Assembly: GCA_025463965.1 (NCBI GenBank)
Contig: JAODBN010000137.1
Location: 1-6,609 of the forward strand
Length of the DNA: 6,609 bases
Source of the DNA: Acidimicrobiaceae bacterium
Lineage (GTDB): Bacteria > Actinomycetota > Acidimicrobiia > Acidimicrobiales > Bog-793
Direction of reading: 5' to 3'
Shown here one piece after another: positions 1 to 6,524 of this stretch. The stretch's first letter is position 1. Each line of letters starts with the position of its first letter. The notes beneath the pieces are model-generated. The model ran no database searches. It was not told the origin of the DNA and saw nothing but the letters and a program-made list of their open reading frames with translations. The position numbers were made by a program, and so were the translations under genes.

Positions 1-1979
1 GGCTCGTCCCCGCAGACGCCGGCCGCCTGCAACGAGCGGATCTCGTCGTCCGGCTCGCCGAAGCGGTAGATCCGGGAGTGCTCGAGGAAGCGGCCGACGA
101 TCGAGCGGACGGTGATGCCCTCGGAGAGCCCGGGCACGCCCGGTCGCAGCGAGCAGACGCTGCGCACGACGAGCTCCACGCGTGCCCCGGCCTGGGAGGC
201 GCGATAGAGCGAGTCGATGATCTCGGGGTCCGTCAGCCCGTTGCACTTGAGCACGACGTGGCCGGCCTCGCCGGCCTCGGTCTCGAGCGCGACCTCCTCG
301 AGGAACCAGCTGCGGAACCGGTCGGGGGCGAGGATCAGGCTGCGCGAGCGGACCGAACGAGAGAAGCCGGTCAGATGGTTGAACAGGTCGGTGAGATCCG
401 CCCCGAGATCGGGGTCGGAGGTCAAGAGGCCGATGTCTTCGTAGACCTTGGCGGTGTCGGAGTTGTAGTTGCCCGTCCCGATGTGGCAGTAGCGGCGGAT
501 GCCGTCTTCCTCGCGCCGCACGACGAGGGCTGTCTTCGAGTGCGTCTTGAGGCCGACCAGTCCGTAGACGACGTGCACACCGGCCTGCTCGAGCCGGCGC
601 GCCCACACGATGTTGCGCTGCTCGTCGAAGCGGGCCTTCAGCTCGACGAGTGCGGCCACCTGCTTTCCGGCGTCCGCCGCGCGGGCGAGCATCGACACGA
701 AGGGAGCGTCCCCCGAGGTCCGGTACAGCGTCTGCTTGATCGCCAGCACGTCCGGGTCCGAGGCCGCCTGGGAGATGAAGGCCTCCACCGAGGAGGCGAA
801 GGACTCGTAAGGGTGCTGGACGAGCACGTCCCGCTCCCTCAGGACCGCGAAGAGGTCGACCGGCTCGTCGGCCACGGTCGTGAGCAGGGGCGGGGTCAGC
901 GGCGTCCAGGCGGGGGCGAGGAGATCCGGTCGGTCCTGCATGGTGATCGCCCACAACTGGGCGAGATCGAGCGGCGCGTGGGCGCCGTAGACGTCCTCCG
1001 GCTCGAGCTCGAGCTCTCGCAGCAAGAGGTCGAGGACCTCTTTGTCGACGTCGGGGTCCGCCTCCAAGCGGACCGCCCGTCCGAAGCGACGGCGGCGGAG
1101 CTCGACCTCAACCGCCTCGAGCAGGTCGTCGGCTCCCTCGTCCTCGAGTTCCAGATCGGCGTTGCGGGTCACCCGAAAGGCGTAATGGGCGCCGAGCTTC
1201 ATCCCGGGGAACAGCTGGCCGAGGTTCCCGGCGATCACCTGCTCGAGCGGGACGTAGCGCTCGCCGTCGGGCAACGGCACAAAGCGCGGCAGCAATGGCG
1301 GAACCTTCACCCGGGCAAAGCGCCGCTCATGGGTAAGGGGATCCTCGACGAGCACCGCCAGGTTGAGCGAGAGGTTGGAGATGTAGGGGAAGGGATGACC
1401 CGGGTCGACCGCGAGGGGCGTCAGCACCGGGTAAATATCCCGCTCGAAGATCACGCTGAGCTGCTGTTTCGCCTCGTCGTCGAGCGGCGCGTAGTCGGTG
1501 AGACAGATTCCCTCGGCCGCCAGCTGCGGCACGAGCGCGGCGAAGATGGCCGCCTGGCGCGCCTCGAGCTCAAGGGCCTTGGCACGGACCACCTTCAGCT
1601 GCTCGCGCACGGTCCGGCCGTCCGCCGAGCGCGTACGCACCCCCGCGGCCAACTGGTCCTTCAGGCCGGCGATGCGGACTTGGAAAAACTCGTCGACCCC
1701 CGAGGAGAAGATCGCCAGGAACTTCACCCGCTCGAGCAGCGGCTGGGCGGGCCCGTCGGCGAGGTCGAGGATCCGGTCGGCGAACTCCAGCCAGGAGAGC
1801 TCGCGGTTCAAGAACCGCTCCGGCCCGAAGCTCGCCGGATCCTTGGCGGGCGCCCCCTCGATCGCCACGTCCTCGGCCACCGCCCCGCCAGAGCCGCCGT
1901 GCGCCGTGGACGCTCGCGCCAACGGATCGGAGTCGCCGGTGCCGTTGCCCCCGTCGGGCTCCGCCAGGTAGTTCGTCAC
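1..1979 (-). CDS. ppk1: Polyphosphate kinase 1 (Ppk1), C-terminus cut by window edge
   Basis: Ppk1 reversibly transfers the gamma-phosphate of ATP to growing polyphosphate. Reading leftwards from GTG 1979 gives an open frame of 659 codons to the window edge, with no stop. Visible landmarks are FLNRELSWLEF (residues 56-66, start of the N domain), IKQTLYRTS in the nucleotide-binding part, VALVELKARFDE, GLKTHSK with the phospho-accepting His at residue 480, HIGTGNYN at 499-506, and the second conserved His at 634 in GRFLEHSRIY. The spacing of the two His residues is close to that in E. coli Ppk (435 and 592). Roughly 70-100 C-terminal residues, including the usual IGSADxMxRNLxRR block, lie beyond the edge. 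Residues 1-55 are a low-complexity N-terminal extension. The GTG start was chosen because it sits 7 nt from a -10-like box and leaves room for the conserved N domain. After FG at 640-641 there is an unusual stretch before the missing end. The family call is very secure; the start is moderately so. Confidence 0.96.
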   Translation of the reverse strand, partial: MTNYLAEPDGGNGTGDSDPLARASTAHGGSGGAVAEDVAIEGAPAKDPASFGPERFLNRELSWLEFADRILDLADGPAQPLLERVKFLAIFSSGVDEFFQVRIAGLKDQLAAGVRTRSADGRTVREQLKVVRAKALELEARQAAIFAALVPQLAAEGICLTDYAPLDDEAKQQLSVIFERDIYPVLTPLAVDPGHPFPYISNLSLNLAVLVEDPLTHERRFARVKVPPLLPRFVPLPDGERYVPLEQVIAGNLGQLFPGMKLGAHYAFRVTRNADLELEDEGADDLLEAVEVELRRRRFGRAVRLEADPDVDKEVLDLLLRELELEPEDVYGAHAPLDLAQLWAITMQDRPDLLAPAWTPLTPPLLTTVADEPVDLFAVLRERDVLVQHPYESFASSVEAFISQAASDPDVLAIKQTLYRTSGDAPFVSMLARAADAGKQVAALVELKARFDEQRNIVWARRLEQAGVHVVYGLVGLKTHSKTALVVRREEDGIRRYCHIGTGNYNSDTAKVYEDIGLLTSDPDLGADLTDLFNHLTGFSRSVRSRSLILAPDRFRSWFLEEVALETEAGEAGHVVLKCNGLTDPEIIDSLYRASQAGARVELVVRSVCSLRPGVPGLSEGITVRSIVGRFLEHSRIYRFGEPDDEIRSLQAAGVCGDE

Positions 1980-1992
1980 CGCTCCCAACCTA
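1980..1992 (-). promoter_or_regulatory. Probable leaderless promoter of ppk1
   Basis: On the minus strand TAGGTT (1992-1987) is followed by exactly 7 nt (GGGAGCG) and then the GTG start at 1979. This fits the actinobacterial TANNNT -10 box with transcription starting at or next to the start codon. GGGAG could alternatively be read as a Shine-Dalgarno sequence, but only 2 nt separate it from GTG, too close for good function. No convincing -35 box lies 16-18 nt upstream. The promoter call is an inference from pattern. Confidence 0.45.
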
Positions 1993-2022
1993 GTTGTCCA
2001 AGGTGCGAGCCCTGCGCCCGGC

Positions 2023-2035
2023 TAGCTTGTTCGCC
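2023..2035 (+). promoter_or_regulatory. Probable leaderless promoter of the plus-strand SEDS gene
   Basis: TAGCTT (2023-2028) is followed by 7 nt (GTTCGCC) and then GTG at 2036. It mirrors the arrangement in front of ppk1 on the other strand, including the same GTGACG start context. There is no Shine-Dalgarno sequence and no clear -35 box. The promoter supports the 2036 start over the upstream in-frame TTG at 1994, because a transcript starting here would not contain 1994. Confidence 0.45.
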
Positions 2036-3481
2036 GTGACGCTGCCAGCCGCCACGCTGCCCGCGGACGCCCCCAGCACTGGCCGCCGAGGCGGCCGCGT
2101 CCGACGACCCAAGCCCCGCCGCCGGGCGGAGCTCGGCCTTCTGCTCGTCGGGGCGGTGGCGGTTCTCTTCGCCACGCTGCTGGAGTCGCTCGCGAAGACG
2201 AACGCCCTGCCCAGTCACGTCGTCAGCTTCATCGTCGGACTGGCGCTCATCGTGCTCTACATCCAGGCGGTCAACCGGCGCCTGGTGCCCGACGCCGACC
2301 CGCTCCTGCTCCCGGTGGCCCTCCTGCTCAACGGGATCGGCTACGTCATGATCGAACGGATCGTTCCGACGTCCGCCGGCCAGCAGGTGGCCTGGACCGT
2401 GATCGGACTCGGTGTCTACACCCTGCTCCTGCTCATCGTCCGGCGTTCCCGGGACCTCGAGCGCTACCGCTACCTGATGGCCGCGGTGGCCTTCTTGCTC
2501 CTCGTCTCGCCCCTGTTCCCGGTGATCGGAAACAGCGCCGCCAACCAGGGCGTGAAGCTCTGGGTGGCATTCCACGGGATCGAGTTCCAGCCCGTCGAGG
2601 TCGCAAAGCTGCTGCTCGTGATCTTCTTCGCCTCCTACTTCGTGGAAAAGCGTGAGCTGCTCACGATCCCGACCCGCAGGATCGGCAACCACCTGCTTCC
2701 GGACCTGCGCGCGTTCGGGCCGATCGCGGTCGCAGGTGCGATGTCGCTCCTCGTGATCCTCGGGGAGCACGACATCGGCTTCTCGCTCATCTTGTTCGTC
2801 GTTTTCCTCACGATGATCTGGGTCACGACCGGCCGGTGGACCTACCTGGCGATCGGGCTCGCCTTGTTCGTTGTGGCCACCTTCCTCGCCTCCCACGTGC
2901 TCTCCCAGGTCAACGAGCGGATCCAGGTGTGGCTCGACCCGTGGAAGTACGCCACGGGGATCGGTGACCAGCCGGTGCAAGGCGAGCTCGCCTTCGGACG
3001 AGGCGGCCTCTTCGGGACCGGTATCGGCCTGGGGACCGGTGGCAACACCATCCCGGGGACCTTCGCCACCCAGGTGCCCGTCGCCCAGAGCGACTACATC
3101 TTCTCCATCATCGGAGAGGAGCTCGGCTTGGCCGGAGCGGCCGCCGTGGTGCTCGCCTACCTGCTGCTGGTGGTGAGCGGCTTTCGAGCCGCGGTCAGGG
3201 CGCGCTCGGAGTTCGCAAAGCTCGCCGCCGTGGGGCTCACCGCCACGCTCGGCTTCCAGGCGTTCTTCATCATGGCGGGCGTGGTCCGCCTGCTCCCCTT
3301 GACCGGGGTGACCCTGCCCTTCGTCTCCTACGGAGGGTCCTCGCTCGTCGCGAACTACGCGCTGTTGGCGCTGTTGATGCGGATCTCGAACGAAGCGAAT
3401 CAGCCGGTGGTGCCATCCTCGCCGACGCCCAGTTGGTCGAGGACCTCCGGTGCGACGAGGAGGGGCGGCCACAGGGTCTGA
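2036..3481 (+). CDS. SEDS peptidoglycan polymerase (FtsW/RodA/SpoVE family)
   Basis: This predicted polytopic membrane protein of 481 residues would join lipid II units into glycan strands, working with a class B PBP encoded elsewhere. After an Arg-rich cytoplasmic N-terminus (residues 17-30) come about ten or more hydrophobic segments. Family marks are W176 and FQPVEVAK (184-191, with the conserved Glu188 and Lys191), EHD at 244-246, RIQVWLDPW (295-303) opening the large outer loop, the presumed catalytic Asp353 in QSDYIFSIIGEELG, and LPLTGVTLPFVSYGGSSLVAN (420-440). The PExxTD signature reads PVAQSD. The C-terminal motif resembles the RodA of actinobacterial pknB/pbpA operons more than FtsW, but none of those partners is adjacent, so no symbol is given. 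The GTG at 2036 was chosen for its promoter-like spacing; TTG 1994 would add 14 residues. The last 27 codons overlap the BFN gene tail-to-tail on the other strand. Confidence 0.93.
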   Translation: MTLPAATLPADAPSTGRRGGRVRRPKPRRRAELGLLLVGAVAVLFATLLESLAKTNALPSHVVSFIVGLALIVLYIQAVNRRLVPDADPLLLPVALLLNGIGYVMIERIVPTSAGQQVAWTVIGLGVYTLLLLIVRRSRDLERYRYLMAAVAFLLLVSPLFPVIGNSAANQGVKLWVAFHGIEFQPVEVAKLLLVIFFASYFVEKRELLTIPTRRIGNHLLPDLRAFGPIAVAGAMSLLVILGEHDIGFSLILFVVFLTMIWVTTGRWTYLAIGLALFVVATFLASHVLSQVNERIQVWLDPWKYATGIGDQPVQGELAFGRGGLFGTGIGLGTGGNTIPGTFATQVPVAQSDYIFSIIGEELGLAGAAAVVLAYLLLVVSGFRAAVRARSEFAKLAAVGLTATLGFQAFFIMAGVVRLLPLTGVTLPFVSYGGSSLVANYALLALLMRISNEANQPVVPSSPTPSWSRTSGATRRGGHRV

Positions 3482-4416
3482 CGCAGGCAGAGGGCGATGC
3501 CGTCGGACGGCCGGCACGGCAGCGTCCGGCTCCCGCTCGGGCCTGAGCAGGTCAGCTCGGCCGTGAAAGACGCCCCGCTCACCCCCGTGATCCGCACCGC
3601 GTCGATGGTGAGGGAGAAGGCCTCGAGAAGGTCGATCATGAGCTCGTGGGTGAGGGGCTTGGGGGTGCGGATCCCGCGCGAGGCATACCCGATGGCCACG
3701 CCCTCGGGCGCTCCGATCGGGATGCGTAGCTGGCGCGACGGCCAGTCCAGCTCCTCCAGGATCACGACCGGGCTCATGCTCGGCAGGACCATCACGACGT
3801 CTACGAACCGCACCTGGACGTAGGGATCGGGCAGCGGGACGAGCTCGTCCTCGAGAGGCAGGCCCTCACGCTCGTCCTGGGCCAGCTGGTCGAGCTCGGC
3901 CACGTCCTGCTCGGCGAGCGGCGGGCCGACGACAGTCCCCGAGACCCGCTCGCTCGGCGTCTGATCTCCGGTGTCGAGCTCCGGCGCCCACTGCTCGGGC
4001 GCCAGCTCCTCGGGCGCCAGCTCCTCGGGCGCCAGCTCCTCTGGCCCGAGCTCGTCAGGCCCCAGTTCCTCAGGCCCCACTTCCTCGGTCCGAGCCCCAG
4101 CGGCTGTGGGCGCCTCGAGCTCGCCCTCGAGCTCCAGGCCCGTGGCCGCCCAGTCCCCATCGTCTTCCGCCAGCCAGGTCCCGTCCTCGGCTGAATCCCC
4201 AGGTAGCGGCGCGCTGGGAGCCTCGCCGCCGCCGGTCGTTCCCCTCGTCAGCTCGCTCATCTCGTCCCCTTGCAGCGGTGGCTCGGCCCCGGTGCCCGCG
4301 TGGAGGGCGGGCGTGTCCGGTTCTAGTTCGGAGCCGAGGGACGGCTCGTCCTCGTCCGACCGCTCCGTTGCCTGGGGGGACTCCGCGTGCTCGGGGGCGA
4401 CCCGCTTCGTGGTCAT
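3400..4416 (-). CDS. BFN/DUF151 domain protein with acidic repeat N-terminus
   Basis: The predicted protein has 338 residues. Residues about 200-330 match the bifunctional nuclease (BFN, DUF151) family: SPVVILEELD (215-224), RIPIGAPEGVAIGYA (231-245, family IGxxEAxAIA), KPLTHELMIDLLEA (253-266), CRPSDGIAL (301-309, family DARPSDAIALA) and PPLLVAPEVLDQLG (317-330). Usual family proteins are about 130-200 residues. Some plant members have reported nuclease activity, but the bacterial role is poorly defined. Here Cys301 stands where Asp is common. Residues 1-195 are acidic, rich in Pro, Gly, Glu and Asp, probably disordered, and include seven (G/A)PEEL-like pentapeptides at 114-147. No signal peptide or membrane segment is seen. 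The ATG overlaps the rodA stop as ATGA and has no Shine-Dalgarno sequence, so translation is probably coupled to rodA. The 3' end overlaps the opposite SEDS gene by 82 bp. The domain is secure; the function is unknown. Confidence 0.88.
   Translation of the reverse strand: MTTKRVAPEHAESPQATERSDEDEPSLGSELEPDTPALHAGTGAEPPLQGDEMSELTRGTTGGGEAPSAPLPGDSAEDGTWLAEDDGDWAATGLELEGELEAPTAAGARTEEVGPEELGPDELGPEELAPEELAPEELAPEQWAPELDTGDQTPSERVSGTVVGPPLAEQDVAELDQLAQDEREGLPLEDELVPLPDPYVQVRFVDVVMVLPSMSPVVILEELDWPSRQLRIPIGAPEGVAIGYASRGIRTPKPLTHELMIDLLEAFSLTIDAVRITGVSGASFTAELTCSGPSGSRTLPCRPSDGIALCLRQTLWPPLLVAPEVLDQLGVGEDGTTG
3981..4085 (-). repeat. 15-bp tandem repeat encoding (G/A)PEEL pentapeptides
   Basis: Seven consecutive 15-bp units lie in frame inside the BFN gene. 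The three at 3996-4010, 4011-4025 and 4026-4040 are identical; those at 4041-4055, 4056-4070 and 4071-4085 are diverged, as is 3981-3995. Read on the minus strand they give GPEEL, GPDEL, GPEEL, APEEL, APEEL, APEQW and a degenerate APEL. Because the unit is a multiple of three, copy-number change keeps the frame and only alters the length of the acidic linker. The identical copies imply recent duplication or ongoing homogenisation. Confidence 0.9.
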
Positions 4417-5594
4417 CGCTGGCGGTATCGCCGCATCTCGACGTTGAGGACGAGCCCGACCGCCGCGAAGAAGGCGAGCAACGCCGAACCGCCGTAGGAG
4501 ACGAACGGGAGCGGGATCCCCGTGATCGGCATGATGCCGATGTTCATGCCGATGTTCTGGAACACCGAGAAGACGAGGAAGATCAGCGCCCCGCCACAGA
4601 GCAGCCGGCCGAGCACGTCTCGCGCCATCTGCATCGCCCGCAGCATTCGCAGCGCCATGAGAGCGAACAGCCCGAGCAGCACGGCGCCGCCGACGAAACC
4701 GGTCTGCTCGCCGACGGCCGAGAAGATCGTGTCGGCGTACTGCTCGGGCACGTACTGCAGGTTGGTCACGGCCCCGTTGAACAGCCCGGTCCCGCGCAGC
4801 CCACCCGCTCCGATCGCCTGCTCGGAGACCGACAGCTGGTAGCCGCAGTTCGCTGCGGCGTTCTGGCCCGGGTGCAGGAAGCACGTGAGCCGGCTCAGCT
4901 GGTAGCTGTGCAAAAGGTGCCCGGCGAAGCTGACCGCGACGAGGGCGCCCACCACGACGAGCGCCAGGGCCAGGAGCCGCAGGCGGATACCCGCGAAAAC
5001 GAGCAGGGCGGCAACCGTCACCGTCAAGACGATGGTCGTGCCGAGGTCGGGCTGTTTGAAGATAAGGATCATCGGCACCGCGGCGAGACCGAGCATCGCC
5101 GCGACACGACGCGCGCCGAGCTGACCCTCATGGCGGGTCGCATAGACACCGAGGGCGATCATCACCGCGAGCACCCCGAACTCGGAGGGCTGCAGGTGGA
5201 CGGAGCCGAACGGCAGCCACCGCTGGGCCTGGGATCCTCCGCCGCTGCTCACGGCCAGGCTCTTGCCGACGGCGAACACCGCCAGCAGCGAGAGCACCAC
5301 CAGCCCATAGATGGGATAGCCCCACTGGTTCAGCCGGCGGTAGTCGATCGAGGCGCACAGCGCCATCAGCGCGAAGCCGAGCGCCATGTACACGAGCTGG
5401 TGCTTGACGTAGTACGTGGGCTCGAGGGGGAACTTGGTCCGCGTCGCGGAGTAGAGCATCACGAGCCCGAACGCCGACACCGCGACGGTGGCGCTGACGA
5501 GCGTCAGATCGAGGTGACGCAGCAGCGAGAGCGCTCCGTGCTCCTCGCGCCGCGGCCGGATCCGGCTGCCCCGGTCGAGGAGGTGGACGGCCAC
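4413..5594 (-). CDS. rodA: RodA-type SEDS peptidoglycan glycosyltransferase
   Basis: This predicted membrane protein of 393 residues, with about ten hydrophobic segments, would polymerise lipid II during cell elongation with a class B PBP not encoded here. Landmarks are LRHLDLTL then LVMLYSAT (44-51) in the first membrane segment, RWLPFGSVHLQPSEF (125-139), KQPDLGTT (180-187), RLTCFLHPG (235-243), the presumed catalytic Asp288 in LPEQxxDFIFA-like YVPEQYADTIFS, and NIGMNIGIMPITGIPLPFVSYGGS (347-370). Two features are odd: the Lys of QPSExxK is Val141, and the large outer loop carries Cys238 and Cys250. The start is uncertain. GTG 5594 lies 11 nt after the aroE stop without a Shine-Dalgarno sequence, while GTG 5651 would overlap aroE and add 19 non-conserved residues. 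The stop overlaps the BFN start (ATGA), which supports one operon. Confidence 0.92.
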   Translation of the reverse strand: MAVHLLDRGSRIRPRREEHGALSLLRHLDLTLVSATVAVSAFGLVMLYSATRTKFPLEPTYYVKHQLVYMALGFALMALCASIDYRRLNQWGYPIYGLVVLSLLAVFAVGKSLAVSSGGGSQAQRWLPFGSVHLQPSEFGVLAVMIALGVYATRHEGQLGARRVAAMLGLAAVPMILIFKQPDLGTTIVLTVTVAALLVFAGIRLRLLALALVVVGALVAVSFAGHLLHSYQLSRLTCFLHPGQNAAANCGYQLSVSEQAIGAGGLRGTGLFNGAVTNLQYVPEQYADTIFSAVGEQTGFVGGAVLLGLFALMALRMLRAMQMARDVLGRLLCGGALIFLVFSVFQNIGMNIGIMPITGIPLPFVSYGGSALLAFFAAVGLVLNVEMRRYRQR

Positions 5595-5605
5595 GACCGG
5601 CCAGG

Positions 5606-6490
5606 TTACTGGCCCGGGTCCCCCCCCGAGGGCAGGTCGATCGCGGCCCACATCGCCTGCAGCGGAGCCGGCTCTCCGGTGAAGAGGCTGAATTGGCGGG
5701 CCGCTTGGTGCACCAGCATGCCCAGGCCGTTGCGCACCTCGGCGCCGGCGGCGCTCGCCGCTGCGAGGAACGAGCTGACGGCCGGGTGATAGCCGAGGTC
5801 GTAGGCGATCTGACCGGGGCGACAGCGCGCGCCGATCTCGGCCATTGGATCTCCCGCCGCTCCCGCCAGCGAGGCCGAGCCCCTCAGGCCCGCGGAGGTC
5901 GCCTGCACCACGAGATCGGCACCGGCGAGCTCCTCGATCGTGGCGGTCCGCCCGGTGGCTCCTGCCAGGGCCGCCGCAGTCTCGCCGCGAGCGGCGGTCC
6001 GGTTCACGACGAGCACCTCGGCCGCGCCCGCTTGGCCGAGCGCGAGGATCACCGCGCGCGCGGCTCCTCCCGCTCCGAGGACCGCCACGGTCTTATCCGC
6101 AGGGTCAAAGTCCGCCCCCGTGCGCAGGTCGTCGAGAAATCCTGCGCCGTCGGTCGAGTCGGCGACGGACATCCCGTGGCGGAAGACCACCGTGTTCGCC
6201 GCCTCCAGCCGCTCCACGAGCGCACTTCGCTGGTCGGCGGCCGCCGCCGCAGCCTCCTTGTGCGGAGTCGTCACCGACAGCCCCCGCAGACCGAGGGCCC
6301 GGGCGCCCCGCATCGCTTCGGGAAGATCGCCCCGGCCGACCCGGAACGCCAGGTAGCACCAGTCAAGCCCCAACGCGGCGTAGCCGGCGTTGTGGAGCAG
6401 CGGCGACATCGTGTGCGAGATGGGATCCCCCACCACCCCGGCGAGCTGCGTCGCCCCGCCGGGCCAGCGGCCCTTCGTGCCGGCACTCAT
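5606..6490 (-). CDS. aroE: Shikimate dehydrogenase (NADP+)
   Basis: AroE reduces 3-dehydroshikimate to shikimate with NADPH in the cytoplasmic shikimate pathway, upstream of chorismate and aromatic amino acids. The predicted 294 residues are near the normal length. The substrate domain shows GDPISHTMSPLLHNAGY (21-37), LSVTTPHK (71-78) with catalytic Lys78, and STDGAGF (112-118) with catalytic Asp114. The family more often has NVTxPxK and NTDGxGF, and Ser replaces Asn in the first. The nucleotide domain shows GAGGAARA (139-146) and VNRTAAR (162-168), the NRTxxR type linked to NADP. DLGYHP and GLGMLVHQAARQ with Gln262 close the family pattern. ATG 6490 was chosen because it starts just before the conserved core and has GGGGA about 9 nt upstream; longer in-frame starts would run into the preceding gene. 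The 3' end contains a G8 tract just before TAA. Confidence 0.95.
   Translation of the reverse strand: MSAGTKGRWPGGATQLAGVVGDPISHTMSPLLHNAGYAALGLDWCYLAFRVGRGDLPEAMRGARALGLRGLSVTTPHKEAAAAAADQRSALVERLEAANTVVFRHGMSVADSTDGAGFLDDLRTGADFDPADKTVAVLGAGGAARAVILALGQAGAAEVLVVNRTAARGETAAALAGATGRTATIEELAGADLVVQATSAGLRGSASLAGAAGDPMAEIGARCRPGQIAYDLGYHPAVSSFLAAASAAGAEVRNGLGMLVHQAARQFSLFTGEPAPLQAMWAAIDLPSGGDPGQ
5620..5627 (-). repeat. G8 homopolymer at the aroE 3' end
   Basis: Eight consecutive G on the coding strand (C on the plus strand) lie 11 nt before the aroE stop. In the aroE frame they read as the last base of TCG, then GGG GGG, then the first base of GAC. The open frame continuing into rodA is in the -1 phase relative to aroE here, so replication or ribosomal slippage could in principle join the two proteins. 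No evidence of use is visible. Confidence 0.8.
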
Positions 6491-6524
6491 TGCGATCCGT
6501 CCCCACCGGCGCTTCCGATGCGGC

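Noticed and set aside
1994..2035. TTG start for the plus-strand SEDS gene
   Set aside because: It has no Shine-Dalgarno sequence, lies upstream of the likely -10 box and adds only 14 non-conserved residues. It remains possible if transcription starts further upstream.
78..2039. 653-codon plus-strand open frame
   Set aside because: It is antisense to ppk1, whose minus-strand translation carries all Ppk1 motifs. The plus-strand product is Arg/Gly/Glu-rich without family features and reflects GC codon bias.
3340..3500. Possible terminator between the convergent genes
   Set aside because: The two coding regions overlap here and I could not find a clear GC hairpin followed by a T run on either strand.
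1976..3517. 513-codon minus-strand open frame
   Set aside because: It is antisense to the SEDS gene and gives a hydrophilic Asp/Glu/His/Arg-rich product with no motif, the typical mirror of a GC-rich membrane protein gene.
3971..4447. Plus-strand frame with Ser-rich SGASS repeats
   Set aside because: It is the antisense reading of the 15-bp repeats in the BFN gene; the minus-strand reading continues into a real conserved domain.
4417..4884. N-terminal extension of the BFN reading frame
   Set aside because: The frame is open upstream of ATG 4416 but lies wholly inside rodA in another frame and encodes an Arg/Ala-rich stretch with no conservation. The ATGA overlap gives a better start.
5595..5651. 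Upstream GTG start for rodA inside aroE
   Set aside because: The extra 19 residues are Gly/Pro-rich and unlike RodA N-termini, and the ribosome site is no better. It is kept as an alternative.
4278..5789. 503-codon plus-strand open frame
   Set aside because: It is antisense to rodA and its neighbours, with His/Arg/Glu-rich composition and no recognisable domain.
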